Made by a program: the position numbers and the translations under genes. DNA of 63,347 nucleotides from Pseudomonas sp. CBZ-4. GTDB lineage: Bacteria > Pseudomonadota > Gammaproteobacteria > Pseudomonadales > Pseudomonadaceae. Within the stretch, counting starts at the first letter, position 1; every line of letters starts with the position of its first letter. Below are positions 19,541-34,602 of this stretch, piece by piece. The notes under the pieces were generated by a model that did not search any database, was not told the origin of the DNA, and was given only the letters and a program-made list of their open reading frames with translations. The stretch spans positions 1-63,347 of the forward strand of contig NZ_ANNV01000063.1 in NCBI RefSeq assembly GCF_000346755.1, given 5' to 3'.

Positions 19541-19557
19541 AATTGGTAATACCAATT
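19541..19557. promoter_or_regulatory. LldR-type operator
   Basis: AATTGGTAATACCAATT is a perfect 17-bp palindrome around a central A. It matches the TTGGTA-x-TACCAA pattern of LldR/FadR-type GntR regulators. It lies in the lldP-lldR divergent region, 53 bases from lldP. Confidence 0.8.
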
Positions 19558-19750
19558 TACAATCGCTGTTGGCTAGGTTAAGAGTCTTCGGGGTGGTGTG
19601 TCAATTTGCCGCCCGCGAAACTTTGGTCGTAGGTCGGTGGGTGAGGGGATCTGATCGGCTAAATCCAGGGTGCTCTGATAGGTGCTGCAAGCGCTGCGAT
19701 AGGCGAGAATAGAGGGCCCGGCGAGTGGTCGGGATGGTGGAGAGTGAGTT

Positions 19751-20518
19751 ATGGGGTTTGATCAGGTGCGTCAGCGCCGTTTGTCCGACGATATTGTCGA
19801 GCAGCTTGAGGGCATGATCCTCGAGGGCACGCTGAAGTCGGGCGAGCGCTTGCCGGCCGAGCGCGCACTGGCGGAGCAGTTTGGTGTGTCGCGCCCGTCG
19901 TTGCGTGAGGCGATCCAGAAGCTGGCGGCCAAGGGCTTGCTGGTCAGTCGCCAGGGCGGGGGGAACTACGTTGTTGATTCGTTGGGGTCTACGTTCAGCG
20001 ATCCGTTGCTGCACCTGTTGGAAAACAATCCCGAGGCGCAACGTGATCTGTTGGAGTTTCGCCAGACCCTTGAAGCGTCATGCGCCTATTACGCGGCGTT
20101 GCGTGCCACCGAGGTTGATCGTGAACGGCTGACTGCGGCGTTTGAGGCGCTGCAGGATTGCTATACGCGTGTCGATGAGGTCAGTCGCGCGGAAGAAGGC
20201 GCGGCAGATGCGAGCTTTCACCTGGCGATTGCCGAGGCCAGTCATAACGCCGTGTTGCTGCATACCATTCGTGGGCTGTTCGATTTGCTCAAGCGCAATG
20301 TGGTGACCAATATCGGTGGCATGTATCAACAGCGTACGGAAACCCGCGACATGCTGATCAATCAGCACCGGGATTTGTACCTGGCGATTATCGAAGGGCG
20401 GGCGGAGGAGGCGCGCGAAGTCTCCACACGTCATTTGCAGTATGTGCAGGAAGTCTTGGAGGAAGTGCGTCAGGAGGTTCAGCGTGTGGCGCGGGCAGAG
20501 CGGCGCAAAGGCATGTAG
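19751..20518 (+). CDS. lldR: GntR/FadR-family lactate regulator
   Basis: A 255-residue regulator. The N-terminal winged helix reads RLPAERALAEQFGVSRPSLR and ends in the wing GLLVSRQGGGNYV. The C-terminal FCD ligand domain (about 85-235) contains the helical metal- and ligand-binding elements, including H in FHLAIAEASHN. LldR represses lldP and the lactate dehydrogenase genes until lactate binds. Its divergence from lldP and the palindrome at 19541-19557 support this. PdhR- or FadR-like roles are less likely because of the neighbourhood. A hairpin (20515-20543) overlaps its stop codon, between it and the convergent smpB. Confidence 0.88.
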   Translation: MGFDQVRQRRLSDDIVEQLEGMILEGTLKSGERLPAERALAEQFGVSRPSLREAIQKLAAKGLLVSRQGGGNYVVDSLGSTFSDPLLHLLENNPEAQRDLLEFRQTLEASCAYYAALRATEVDRERLTAAFEALQDCYTRVDEVSRAEEGAADASFHLAIAEASHNAVLLHTIRGLFDLLKRNVVTNIGGMYQQRTETRDMLINQHRDLYLAIIEGRAEEAREVSTRHLQYVQEVLEEVRQEVQRVARAERRKGM

Positions 20519-20543
20519 CCAAGGGTGACTCACCCAAGGCTAC
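20515..20543. terminator. Hairpin between convergent lldR and smpB
   Basis: GTAGCC (20515-20520) and GGCTAC (20538-20543) enclose GGGTG / CACCC with a 2x2 internal loop. It overlaps the lldR stop codon and lies just beyond the smpB stop. No long T-run is present, so its strength is uncertain. Confidence 0.45.
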
Positions 20544-20556
20544 AGCGCGGCAAGGA

Positions 20557-21039
20557 CTATTCTTCCTTGCCTTTGTTGCGCACGGCGCGGTGCAGCTCGC
20601 GATTGGAGTCGCGTTCGCGCTCGGTATCGCGTTTGTCGTATTCCTTCTTGCCCTTGCCCAGTGCGATTTCGCACTTGACCAGGTGCTTGCTCCAGTACCA
20701 GGACAGGCAGACGCAGGCATAGCCTTTCTGCTGTACGGCAGCGGCGAGCTTTTCCAGTTCGCGCGCATTGAGCAATAGCTTGCGTGTGCGCACCGGGTCG
20801 GCAATCACGTGGGTGCTCGCGGTGGTCAGCGGGGTGATATGACTGCCCAGCAGCCACGCCTCGCCATCCTTGAGCAGCACGTAGCTGTCAACCAGTTGCA
20901 GCTTGCTGGCACGCAGACTCTTTACTTCCCAGCCGGCCAGGACCAAGCCAGCCTCGAACCGATGTTCGATGAAGTAATCGTGTCGCGCCTTTTTGTTTTG
21001 CGCGATGGTCCCTGTGGGGTGTTTCTTTTGTTTAGCCAT
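20557..21039 (-). CDS. smpB: SsrA-binding protein SmpB
   Basis: A 160-residue protein, the usual length. The start at 21039 (MAKQKK) matches the conserved SmpB N-terminus. The oligonucleotide-binding beta barrel is visible ([38 protein letters not shown]), with the basic C-terminal tail [15 protein letters not shown] that enters the decoding centre and mimics mRNA. It binds the tRNA-like part of tmRNA and is required for trans-translation. The ssrA gene lies 6.2 kb to the left, with the small exported protein and the lactate locus in between. Confidence 0.97.
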   Translation of the reverse strand: MAKQKKHPTGTIAQNKKARHDYFIEHRFEAGLVLAGWEVKSLRASKLQLVDSYVLLKDGEAWLLGSHITPLTTASTHVIADPVRTRKLLLNARELEKLAAAVQQKGYACVCLSWYWSKHLVKCEIALGKGKKEYDKRDTERERDSNRELHRAVRNKGKEE

Positions 21040-21205
21040 AGGGGCGGCATTATAGGGAGTTGCGAGCGTGTCGGCTACGGTCAACCTGCGTGCTTGAGCG
21101 TGTTGGATGAATCCCGGACAATACGGGCAGTTCTTTGGTTTTTTTCTCTCGCGGATCGGCCTGTTGTTTCGCGATGTTTGCCTCAGCAGTGGAAATAACG
21201 CTCAC

Positions 21206-21640
21206 ATGACGACGCACATTCAACGTTCGGCCCTGCTGCCCTATCCGGCGCAGGCGCTCTATGACCTGGTCAACGACGTGGCGCGTTACCCGGAATTCTT
21301 GCCGTGGTGTTCGGCCGCCGAGGTGCTGGAGAGCAGTGATGAACACATGGTGGCCAGTGTCGGCGTGGCGAAGGGCGGGATTGGCCAGCACTTTGTTACG
21401 CGCAATGTCCTGGTGCCTGGGAAGTCCATCGAAATGAATCTGCAGGAAGGGCCGTTTACCCAGCTTCACGGTGTGTGGGTATTCAAGGCGTTGACTGACA
21501 AGGCGTGCAAGATCAGCCTGGATCTTTCCTTTGATTACGCGGGGCCGCTTGTGCGCGCGACGTTGGGTCCTTTGTTCAATCAGGCGGCCAATACCCTGGT
21601 GGACGCGTTCTGCCAGCGTGCCAAGCAACTGCATGGTTGA
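21206..21640 (+). CDS. ratA: RatA/COQ10-like START-fold protein
   Basis: A 144-residue protein of the polyketide-cyclase/START fold, starting at the ATG at 21206 (MTTHIQRSALLPYPAQ). Family marks are visible: LVNDVARYPEFLPWC, EMNLQEGPF and the final helix FNQAANTLVDAFCQRA. Members are related to COQ10, which binds ubiquinone; E. coli RatA was reported to interfere with 50S/30S association. I regard a ubiquinone-related role as likely. The gene overlaps ratB by 8 bases (21633-21640), so the two are co-translated. It is divergent from smpB, a common arrangement in gamma-proteobacteria. Confidence 0.9.
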   Translation: MTTHIQRSALLPYPAQALYDLVNDVARYPEFLPWCSAAEVLESSDEHMVASVGVAKGGIGQHFVTRNVLVPGKSIEMNLQEGPFTQLHGVWVFKALTDKACKISLDLSFDYAGPLVRATLGPLFNQAANTLVDAFCQRAKQLHG

Positions 21641-21935
21641 GATTGAAGTGGTGTACGCCGCCGAGGATCGCCAGGTCTTGCGAGTGGTGGCGGTGCCGTC
21701 GGGCACCAGCCTGCGGGCGGCGGTGCAGGCATCGGGGATCGCGGCGCAGTTTCCTGAAGTGGTGCTGGCGGAATGCCCGTTGGGGATATTTGGCAAGGTG
21801 GTTGCGGACCCTGAGGTTCGGGCTGTGCAAGCGGGAGATCGGATTGAGATCTATCGGCCCTTGCTGGCGGACCCAAAGGAGGTGCGTCGGTTGCGTGCTG
21901 CCAAGGCAGCGTTGGCCAGGCAGCAGAATTCCTAG
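21633..21935 (+). CDS. ratB: RnfH-family ubiquitin-like protein RatB
   Basis: A 100-residue protein of the RnfH family (beta-grasp, ubiquitin-like). Visible features are the N-terminal strand VEIEVVYA, the acidic/hydrophobic middle FPEVVLAECPLGIFGK and the RPLLADPKEVRRLRAAKAA terminus conserved in the family. Its partner is unknown. The start overlaps the end of ratA, an arrangement that is widely conserved. The gene ends 17 bases before a strong bidirectional terminator shared with bamE. Confidence 0.88.
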   Translation: MVEIEVVYAAEDRQVLRVVAVPSGTSLRAAVQASGIAAQFPEVVLAECPLGIFGKVVADPEVRAVQAGDRIEIYRPLLADPKEVRRLRAAKAALARQQNS

Positions 21936-21952
21936 GCTTGCCAAATGGCAGG

Positions 21953-21986
21953 CAACAAAAAGCCCGGCATGCCGGGCTTTTTGTTG
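21953..21986. terminator. Bidirectional terminator ratB / bamE
   Basis: A perfect stem runs from 21953 to 21986 with core AAAAAGCCCGGC / GCCGGGCTTTTT. It has A-run and T-run flanks and so acts on both strands, between the convergent ratB and bamE genes. Confidence 0.92.
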
Positions 21987-21998
21987 AGCGCCGCAAAC

Positions 21999-22526
21999 TT
22001 ACTGCGGGCTGGTGTCCAGAGGCTGCGGCGTCGGAACTGGAACAGTTTCCACGCCGTCGACGTCTTTCTGGATCTTGTCGAGCAGGGAGCCCGGCTTGGC
22101 CGGTACTTCGGACTTCGGCTTCTCGCCTTCCTGCGCTGGCGCAGTCGGGGTGGTGCCGTTGTCCTTGCCGAGCAAGGCTTCATCACGGCTTACACCGGGC
22201 ATGAAGTCGCCGGACAGGCTCACAAGCTGGTCATTGCCATTAAAAATGACGCTGACGCGTTCCTGTTGGCGTTCACCGCCACCAGGCTGGATGCTGTAGA
22301 GATAATCCCAGCGATCAGCATGGAAAGTGTCGGTCAGCAGGGGGTTGCCCATGATAAACCGTACTTGCCGTCGGGTCATTCCCGGGCGTAACTGGTCTAT
22401 CATGTCCTGCGTGACGACATTGCCCTGCTGGATGTCGATTTTGTAAACCCCGGGGAATGAACAACCGGCGAGTGCGAGCAGTCCCACAAAGGTGAAACTG
22501 GTTAGCAAGAGCTTGGTGTTTTGCAT
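21999..22526 (-). CDS. bamE: BAM complex lipoprotein BamE (OmlA)
   Basis: A 175-residue lipoprotein with the lipobox LLALAGC (Cys22). The SmpA/OmlA fold is visible: [26 protein letters not shown], the conserved [17 protein letters not shown] and [15 protein letters not shown]. BamE stabilises the BamA-BamD complex that inserts beta-barrel proteins into the outer membrane. The C-terminal 60 residues are a Pro/Lys-rich extension longer than in E. coli. It is divergent from fur, the arrangement known for omlA-fur in Pseudomonas, where the two promoters overlap. Confidence 0.95.
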   Translation of the reverse strand: MQNTKLLLTSFTFVGLLALAGCSFPGVYKIDIQQGNVVTQDMIDQLRPGMTRRQVRFIMGNPLLTDTFHADRWDYLYSIQPGGGERQQERVSVIFNGNDQLVSLSGDFMPGVSRDEALLGKDNGTTPTAPAQEGEKPKSEVPAKPGSLLDKIQKDVDGVETVPVPTPQPLDTSPQ

Positions 22527-22624
22527 CGGTGGGCGACTTCCACTATCTTGGCTGGGACAACGTAAACGCCGATCATACCCGTATTAAGAGAAGCTGCGAA
22601 GCAGCATCCGCGAGAAAGCTAACC

Positions 22625-23029
22625 ATGGTTGAAAATAGCGAACTACGCAAAGCCGGTCTTAAAGTGACTCTGCCACGAGTCAAGATTCTACAAATGCTCG
22701 ATTCTGCTGAGCAGCGCCACATGAGTGCCGAAGATGTCTACAAGGCGCTGATGGACTCAAACGAAGACGTTGGCCTGGCCACGGTTTACCGTGTACTGAC
22801 CCAGTTTGAGGCCGCAGGGCTGGTGGTTCGTCACAATTTCGACGGTGGCCATGCGGTGTTTGAATTGGCTGACGGTGGTCATCACGACCATATGGTTGAC
22901 CTGGATACCAATGAGGTTATCGAGTTCACCAGCCCGGAAATCGAAAGGCTCCAGCACAAAATTGCTGAGGAGCATGGCTTCGATCTGGTTGACCACAATC
23001 TCGTGTTGTACATCCGTAAGAAAAAGTAA
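22625..23029 (+). CDS. fur: Ferric uptake regulator
   Basis: A 134-residue protein starting at 22625 (MVENSELRKAGLKVTLPR). The DNA-binding winged helix contains AEDVYKALMDSNEDVGLATV and YRVLTQFEAAGLVVR. The regulatory metal site is in GGHHDHMVDL, and the dimerisation part ends DHNLVLYIRKKK. As in other Pseudomonas Fur proteins the C-terminal Cys pair of E. coli Fur is absent. Fe(II)-Fur represses siderophore and iron-uptake genes. It stands alone, with a terminator at 23060-23085. Confidence 0.97.
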   Translation: MVENSELRKAGLKVTLPRVKILQMLDSAEQRHMSAEDVYKALMDSNEDVGLATVYRVLTQFEAAGLVVRHNFDGGHAVFELADGGHHDHMVDLDTNEVIEFTSPEIERLQHKIAEEHGFDLVDHNLVLYIRKKK

Positions 23030-23059
23030 AAACAGCGCAGATTTGCCCTGTGAAACGAT

Positions 23060-23085
23060 CGAAGGCGACCCTAGGGTCGCCTTCG
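23060..23085. terminator. Terminator between convergent fur and recN
   Basis: A 26-base perfect palindrome with arms CGAAGGCGACCCT / AGGGTCGCCTTCG lies between the fur and recN stops. The T-rich stretch after it is modest. Confidence 0.75.
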
Positions 23086-23114
23086 TGCTTTCTATAAAAG
23101 GTGAAAATCGCAGA

Positions 23115-24788
23115 TCAGGCTTTTGACGCCACCACCATTTTCTTCGCATGCGCCAAAGACTCTTTGGTCAGGTCGATGCCGCCGAGCATCCGCGCCACTT
23201 CTTCCACGCGTTCCGATTTATTCAGCTTGGACACGGCCGTGTGCGTCGCATCGCTGCCGCGCACTTTATGTACAAACAGGTGTTGATGCCCCTGGGCCGC
23301 TACTTGTGGCAAGTGAGTGACCGTCAGTACCTGGCCGCGATCCCCCAGGCGACGTAGCAGTTGGCCGACAATTTCCGCTGTCGGCCCGCCAATGCCCACG
23401 TCCACTTCGTCGAATACCAGCGTTGGTACGCGAGACGTTTGCGCCGTAATGACCTGGATCGCCAGGCTGATCCGCGACAACTCGCCGCCGGACGCCACTT
23501 TTGCCAGTGCCTTGAGCGGTTGCCCAGGGTTGGCGCTGACCAGCAGCTCTACCTGTTCGAGGCCGTGAGGTTGCAGTTCATTGTTGGTATTGGCCCGCAG
23601 CTCAATGGTGAAGCGTCCGCCAGGCATGCCCAGTCGCTGGATTTCCTGTTCCACGGCGCTGGCGAGGCTGCTGGCGGCCTGTTGTCGCAGATCGCTCAGC
23701 TCTCGTGCCTTCTCTTGGTAGTGTCGGGCAAAAGCAGCAAGCTCATCGGCAAGGCGTTCAATGGATTCGTCGTTGGCGTTCAGGGTTTCGATTTCATCCA
23801 GCAGCTTTTGCTGCATCGTCGCCACTTCGGTGGGTTGGATTCGATGTTTGCGCGCCAGGGTATAGATAGTGTCCAGGCGCTCTTCGATTTCCTGTAGTCG
23901 CGCTGGGTCGGCATCGAAGTGGTCCAGAAAGCGATTCAGTTCGCCAACGGCTTCCTCGACCTGGATCTGCGCGCTGGTCAGCAGGGTGGTCGCTTCGTTC
24001 AGCGAGCCGGACGCATTGTTCACGCTGGACAGACGATTGAGGCTGGCGGTCAGCGCGTTGAGTACATTGCCCGAATCGCTCTCGCTGCATTGCTCGACCA
24101 CCTGGCGGCAAATGCCCAGCAGGGTTTCGGCGTTGGTGAGGTTCTTGTGTTCCTGCTCAAGTTGCTCCAGTTCGGTTTCGCCCAGACCCAGGCTTTCGAG
24201 TTCTTCGAGTTGATAGCTGAGCAATTGGTGGCGAGCGCGCTGCTCGTCACCGGAATTGGACAGGCGTTCCAGTTCCTGGCGCGTCTGGCGCCAGCGCTGG
24301 GCGGCCAACTGGACTTGGCGCGCAAGGTCGGTGGCGCCGGCGTACTCGTCGAGCAGGCGGCGGTGAGTGTCGGTTTTCAGCAGGGACTGGTGTTCGTGCT
24401 GGCTGTGGATGTCGATCAGCAGCTCGCCCAGGGCTTTCAAATCGCCAAGGGGGCAGGGCGTGCCGTTGATGTAGCCGCGGGAGCGGCCTTCGGCGGTGAT
24501 GACCCGGCGCAGGATGCACGGGCCGTCGTTATTCAGGTCGCGTTCGGCGAGCCAGGCTTCGGCTTCTGGGATATCCGCCAGGTCGAAGGTCGCCAGGATG
24601 TCGGCCTTGTCGGCGCCTGGGCGCACAACGCCGCTGTCGGCGCGGTCGCCGAGGGTAAGGCCCAGGGCGTCGAGCATGATCGACTTGCCGGCGCCGGTTT
24701 CGCCTGTGATTACGCTCATCCCGCGATCCAGTTCGAGATCCAGGTGTTCAACGATGGCGTAGTTATGTACAGACAGGTGCACGAGCAT
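23115..24788 (-). CDS. recN: DNA repair protein RecN
   Basis: A 557-residue SMC-like ATPase. Walker A is GETGAGKS near residue 34. Long coiled-coil arms (about 160-350) follow, and the ABC signature SGGELSRISLAIQ and Walker B LVFDEVDVGIGG lie near the C-terminus. RecN tethers broken DNA ends during double-strand break repair by recombination. A consensus LexA box (24813-24828) lies 25 bases upstream of the start, so it is an SOS gene as in E. coli. It is convergent with fur and divergent from grpE. Confidence 0.96.
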   Translation of the reverse strand: MLVHLSVHNYAIVEHLDLELDRGMSVITGETGAGKSIMLDALGLTLGDRADSGVVRPGADKADILATFDLADIPEAEAWLAERDLNNDGPCILRRVITAEGRSRGYINGTPCPLGDLKALGELLIDIHSQHEHQSLLKTDTHRRLLDEYAGATDLARQVQLAAQRWRQTRQELERLSNSGDEQRARHQLLSYQLEELESLGLGETELEQLEQEHKNLTNAETLLGICRQVVEQCSESDSGNVLNALTASLNRLSSVNNASGSLNEATTLLTSAQIQVEEAVGELNRFLDHFDADPARLQEIEERLDTIYTLARKHRIQPTEVATMQQKLLDEIETLNANDESIERLADELAAFARHYQEKARELSDLRQQAASSLASAVEQEIQRLGMPGGRFTIELRANTNNELQPHGLEQVELLVSANPGQPLKALAKVASGGELSRISLAIQVITAQTSRVPTLVFDEVDVGIGGPTAEIVGQLLRRLGDRGQVLTVTHLPQVAAQGHQHLFVHKVRGSDATHTAVSKLNKSERVEEVARMLGGIDLTKESLAHAKKMVVASKA

Positions 24789-24812
24789 GACGGCCGCTCC
24801 CAGGCGTTAGGT

Positions 24813-24828
24813 CTGGTTATTTATACAG
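24813..24828 (-). promoter_or_regulatory. LexA box upstream of recN
   Basis: On the minus strand the sequence is CTGTATAAATAACCAG, which fits CTG-N10-CAG with an AT-rich centre. It lies 25 bases before the recN start codon. Confidence 0.88.
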
Positions 24829-24961
24829 TGTTTTGTTCTGGGCTGACAATCCTGACGCTTAGCTCGATTTGCTTGAATGGCTTATTTTTTTAGCGCAATC
24901 AGGAATGACCGTGGCGGAATTGATCCGGGACACACGAAAGACTTTTGGTAATGCTCGCGCC

Positions 24962-24989
24962 CTTGAACCTGGAAATTGTGGCCCCATAT
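24962..24989 (+). promoter_or_regulatory. Sigma-32 heat-shock promoter of grpE
   Basis: CTTGAAC (-35) and CCCCATAT (-10) are separated by 13 bases, in close agreement with the sigma-32 consensus. It lies 53 bases upstream of the grpE start and should drive grpE and perhaps dnaK. Confidence 0.88.
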
Positions 24990-25042
24990 ACCGGAACAGA
25001 AGCGCGAGTTGAGTTCGCGCATGATTTTGAAAGGAGAAAACT

Positions 25043-25603
25043 ATGGCTGACGAACAGACGCAGGATACGCAAACTCCAGACGCTAATGCGGCTGCCGGCG
25101 ATGACATGGCAACTCGTGTGCAAGTGCTCGAAGAGCAATTGGCCGCTGCGAATGATCAGGCTTTGCGTGTTGCCGCCGATCTGCAGAACGTCCGCCGCCG
25201 TGCCGAGCAGGATGTAGAAAAGGCCCACAAGTTCGCACTGGAAAAATTCGCCGGTGACTTGCTGCCGATCATCGACAGCCTGGAACGTGGCCTGGAGTTG
25301 TCCAACGCGGACGACGAAAACATCCGCCCAATGCGCGAAGGGATCGAGCTGACCCTGAAAATGTTCCAGGACACCCTGAAGCGTTATCAGCTGGAAGCCA
25401 TTGATCCACAAGGCGGCGAGCCGTTCAACGCTGAGCATCACCAGGCCATGGCCATGCAGGAAAGCCATGATCTTGAGCCGAACAGCGTGCTGAAAGTGTT
25501 CCAGAAGGGTTATCTGCTCAACGGTCGCTTGTTGCGCCCGGCAATGGTGGTGGTGAGCAAGGCTCCTGCACCTGTTGCACCTTCTATTGATGAGCAGGCT
25601 TGA
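25043..25603 (+). CDS. grpE: Nucleotide exchange factor GrpE
   Basis: A 186-residue cochaperone beginning after AAGGAG. The N-terminal part is acidic and disordered, followed by the long coiled-coil helix (about 30-85, [20 protein letters not shown]). The C-terminal beta wing contains [15 protein letters not shown] and [21 protein letters not shown]. GrpE dimers release ADP from DnaK. The heat-shock promoter at 24962-24989 and the downstream dnaK, 102 bases away, place it in the heat-shock cluster. Confidence 0.97.
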   Translation: MADEQTQDTQTPDANAAAGDDMATRVQVLEEQLAAANDQALRVAADLQNVRRRAEQDVEKAHKFALEKFAGDLLPIIDSLERGLELSNADDENIRPMREGIELTLKMFQDTLKRYQLEAIDPQGGEPFNAEHHQAMAMQESHDLEPNSVLKVFQKGYLLNGRLLRPAMVVVSKAPAPVAPSIDEQA

Positions 25604-25705
25604 AATCCGCCGCAAGGCCCCCATTTATAAGTCAAGCGTTTAAGTGCTACCGCAGTTAGCCACCACTGCTGCGGCAACCAAATTCAAGTTTCGGGAGAGT
25701 AAATC

Positions 25706-27622
<1,917 letters not shown>

Positions 27623-27673
27623 GTTGGTCGCCCGGTTGACCGCTATCAAGCGGTGACTGGTAGGATGTCGCCG

Positions 27674-27693
27674 CGCGGGAGCTTGCTCCCGCG
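27674..27693. repeat. REP-like hairpin between dnaK and dnaJ
   Basis: CGCGGGAGC (27674-27682) and GCTCCCGCG (27685-27693) form a perfect 9-bp stem around TT. It resembles the core of Pseudomonas REP sequences. It may shield or partially end the dnaK transcript before dnaJ. Confidence 0.55.
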
Positions 27694-27938
27694 TTGGCGT
27701 GTCTGGGGTATACGAATTTTTACAGCATGCGACAGCGTTCGGGTGCTGGCGGTGTGATCGGGAATGCTCCTGCTTTCCGAGCAGTAAATACCGCATTTTG
27801 GCCGGGCACCTGGCTAAAAGTAGTAATGACCAGGATCGTTGAATTGACGTGAGTTGGGTCCGGGCCTGTATTGGGGCTCAACGAGTTTGGCAGGGCTCAG
27901 GAGGGTCTGGCCGAACGTCCTTAAGAGTGCAAAGACTT

Positions 27939-29063
27939 ATGGCAAAGCGTGACTATTACATTGTGTTGGGTGTGGAGCGCAGCTCCAGCGAGGCGGACCT
28001 GAAGAAGGCTTACCGTCGCCTGGCGATGAAGCATCACCCGGACCGTAACCCGGATAGCAAAGAATCCGAAGAGCTGTTCAAAGAGGCCAACGAGGCCTAC
28101 GAATGCCTGTCTGATCCCAACAAGCGTGCGGCCTACGACCAGTACGGCCATGCCGGTGTCGACCCAAGTATGGGTGGCGGCGGCGCCGGTTTTGGTGGTC
28201 AGAACTTCTCCGATATCTTCGGCGATGTCTTCAGTGACTTCTTCGGCGGTGGCCGTGGTGGCCAGCGTGGTGGCGCCCAGCGTGGCAGCGACTTGCGCTA
28301 CACCCTGGAGCTGAACCTGGAAGAAGCTGTGCGCGGCACCAGCGTCAATATTCGCGTGCCAACGCTGGTCAACTGCACGCCATGCGATGGCTCGGGCGCG
28401 AAGAAAGGCTCCTCGCCGATCACCTGCCCGACGTGTGGTGGTATTGGTCAGGTCCGTATGCAGCAAGGCTTCTTCTCGGTGCAGCAGACCTGCCCGCGTT
28501 GCCATGGCCAGGGCAAGATCATTTCCGATCCATGCGACGCTTGCCACGGCGAAGGCCGCGTCGAAGAGTACAAGACCCTTTCGGTGAAAGTGCCGGCGGG
28601 CGTCGATACTGGTGATCGCATCCGCCTGTCGGGCGAGGGCGAGGCGGGTACCCAGGGCGGACCAACGGGCGACCTGTACGTGGTGATCAATGTGCGTGAG
28701 CACTCGATCTTCCAGCGTGACGGCAAGCACCTGTTCTGCGAAGTGCCTATCAGCTTTGTCGATGCAGCCTTGGGCGGCGAGTTGGAGATTCCGACCCTTG
28801 ACGGCCGGGTGAAGCTCAAGATTCCTGAGGGGACGCAGACCGGCAAGCAGTTCCGTATCCGTGGCAAAGGCGTTGCGCCGGTGCGCGGTGGCGGTGCTGG
28901 CGACCTGATGTGCCGTGTGGCGATCGAGACGCCGGTCAACCTGAACCGTCGCCAGCGCGAACTGCTTGAAGAGTTCCGCGGTTCGCTGGCGGGTGATGAC
29001 TCCCACTCGCCGAAGACCACGGGCTTTTTCGATGGTGTGAAGCGCTTCTTCGGCGACCTGTAA
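27939..29063 (+). CDS. dnaJ: Chaperone DnaJ (Hsp40)
   Basis: A 374-residue type I Hsp40. The ATG at 27939 gives the conserved [15 protein letters not shown] start. The J domain carries the HPD motif (KHHPDRNPD). A Gly/Phe region follows (about 75-115). The four zinc-binding repeats are [24 protein letters not shown] and CDACHGEG. The C-terminal substrate-binding beta domains are complete. DnaJ delivers substrates to DnaK and stimulates its ATPase. The gap to dnaK is about 316 bases, so dnaJ may have an additional promoter. dapB follows 9 bases downstream. Confidence 0.98.
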   Translation: MAKRDYYIVLGVERSSSEADLKKAYRRLAMKHHPDRNPDSKESEELFKEANEAYECLSDPNKRAAYDQYGHAGVDPSMGGGGAGFGGQNFSDIFGDVFSDFFGGGRGGQRGGAQRGSDLRYTLELNLEEAVRGTSVNIRVPTLVNCTPCDGSGAKKGSSPITCPTCGGIGQVRMQQGFFSVQQTCPRCHGQGKIISDPCDACHGEGRVEEYKTLSVKVPAGVDTGDRIRLSGEGEAGTQGGPTGDLYVVINVREHSIFQRDGKHLFCEVPISFVDAALGGELEIPTLDGRVKLKIPEGTQTGKQFRIRGKGVAPVRGGGAGDLMCRVAIETPVNLNRRQRELLEEFRGSLAGDDSHSPKTTGFFDGVKRFFGDL

Positions 29064-29879
<816 letters not shown>

Positions 29880-29888
29880 TCAGTAGCT

Positions 29889-29925
29889 AAAACGGGGCCT
29901 CAGGATTATCCTGAGGCCCCGTTTT
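29889..29925 (+). terminator. Strong terminator behind dapB
   Basis: A perfect 16-bp stem, AAAACGGGGCCTCAGG (29889-29904) with CCTGAGGCCCCGTTTT (29910-29925), has a 5-base loop and T-run. It separates the dnaJ-dapB unit from carAB. Confidence 0.93.
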
Positions 29926-30055
29926 TACCCGCTAAGCGACGTCCTGTCGCATTCCCCTGCCTTTTAGGCTCATTAGCGGTGGACCAAAAAAGCCTTTTTC
30001 TGTAAGCTACAGCTTTAGTGTGTCCACTAAAAGCGCGCAGAATAATTCAGTGAAG

Positions 30056-30093
30056 AAGCGGGGTGACGTGTCCATACGTCACTCCGCTTTTTT
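30056..30093 (+). terminator. Terminator-like hairpin in carA leader
   Basis: AAGCGGGGTGACGT (30056-30069) pairs with ACGTCACTCCGCTT (30076-30089) with one wobble and a 6-base loop, followed by six T (30088-30093). It ends 46 bases before the carA start. Upstream sequences can form alternative stems: CTTTAGTG with CACTAAAAG, or TAGCGGTGGAC with GTCCACTA. The arrangement resembles a transcription attenuator. Confidence 0.7.
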
Positions 30094-30138
30094 ACAACCT
30101 GCGATCGCCCTTTCAGGCTTTATTTACGGGAGGTCTTC

Positions 30139-31275
30139 TTGACTAAGCCAGCCATACTCGCCCTTGCTGATGGCAGCATTTTTCGCGGCGAAGCCATTGG
30201 AGCCGACGGTCAGACCGTTGGAGAGGTGGTGTTTAACACTGCCATGACCGGCTATCAGGAAATCCTTACCGATCCTTCCTACGCCCAACAGATTGTTACC
30301 CTGACCTATCCGCACATCGGCAACACCGGCACTACACCGGAAGACGTCGAGTCTGATCGTATCTGGTCGGCCGGCCTGGTGATTCGTGACCTGCCACTGG
30401 TTGCGAGCAACTGGCGTAACACGATGTCGCTGTCCGATTACCTGAAAGCCAACAACGTTGTGGCGATCGCCGGTATCGATACGCGCCGCCTGACACGCAT
30501 CCTGCGTGAAAAAGGCTCGCAGAACGGCTGCATCATGGTCGGTGACAACATTTCCGAAGCCGCGGCGATTGCTGCAGCACAGGGTTTCCCTGGCCTGAAA
30601 GGCATGGACCTGGCGAAAGTCGTCAGCACCAAGGAATCCTACGAGTGGCGCTCCACTGTCTGGGACTTGAAGACCGACAGCCACGCGACCCTCGAAGCCG
30701 CTGACCTGCCATACCACGTTGTGGCCTACGACTACGGCGTCAAGTACAACATCCTGCGCATGCTGGTCGAGCGCGGCTGCCGCGTGACCGTGGTGCCGGC
30801 GCAAACCCCGGCCAGCGATGTCCTGGCCCTGCAGCCGGACGGCGTGTTCCTGTCCAACGGCCCGGGCGATCCTGAGCCGTGCGACTACGCCATCCAGGCG
30901 ATCAAGGAAGTGCTGGAGACCGAGATTCCGGTATTCGGTATCTGCCTCGGTCACCAACTGCTGGCCCTGGCCTCCGGCGCCAAGACCCTGAAAATGGGTC
31001 ACGGCCATCACGGTGCCAACCACCCTGTGCAGGATCTGGACACTGGCGTTGTGATGATCACCAGCCAGAACCACGGTTTTGCGGTGGATGAAGCGACTTT
31101 GCCGGGCAACGTCCGCGCCATTCACAAGTCGCTGTTCGACGGTTCCCTGCAAGGCATCGAGCGCACTGACAAGAGCGCGTTCAGCTTCCAGGGCCACCCT
31201 GAAGCCAGCCCGGGCCCGAACGACGTAGCGCCGCTGTTCGACCGTTTCATCAATGAGATGGCCAAGCGACGCTGA
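30139..31275 (+). CDS. carA: Carbamoyl-phosphate synthase small subunit
   Basis: A 378-residue glutamine amidotransferase subunit. It uses a TTG start at 30139 behind GGGAGG, giving [19 protein letters not shown]. The N-terminal CPSase small-chain domain (to about 150) is followed by the class I glutaminase with the nucleophile Cys in [12 protein letters not shown] and the His-Glu pair in GHPEASPGP. It supplies ammonia to CarB for carbamoyl phosphate in arginine and pyrimidine synthesis. carB follows after 105 bases. The leader carries a terminator-like hairpin that could control the operon. Confidence 0.98.
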   Translation: MTKPAILALADGSIFRGEAIGADGQTVGEVVFNTAMTGYQEILTDPSYAQQIVTLTYPHIGNTGTTPEDVESDRIWSAGLVIRDLPLVASNWRNTMSLSDYLKANNVVAIAGIDTRRLTRILREKGSQNGCIMVGDNISEAAAIAAAQGFPGLKGMDLAKVVSTKESYEWRSTVWDLKTDSHATLEAADLPYHVVAYDYGVKYNILRMLVERGCRVTVVPAQTPASDVLALQPDGVFLSNGPGDPEPCDYAIQAIKEVLETEIPVFGICLGHQLLALASGAKTLKMGHGHHGANHPVQDLDTGVVMITSQNHGFAVDEATLPGNVRAIHKSLFDGSLQGIERTDKSAFSFQGHPEASPGPNDVAPLFDRFINEMAKRR

Positions 31276-31380
31276 CTGAGCGACCTGCGGGCGGCCCCGA
31301 ATTTCGGTGGCCCCCGCGGGCACTTCAAGGATTGTTCAAGACGGCTTGCCGACTGACCTGCGGATTTGAGTGACAAACCC

Positions 31381-34598
<3,218 letters not shown>

Positions 34599-34602
<4 letters not shown>

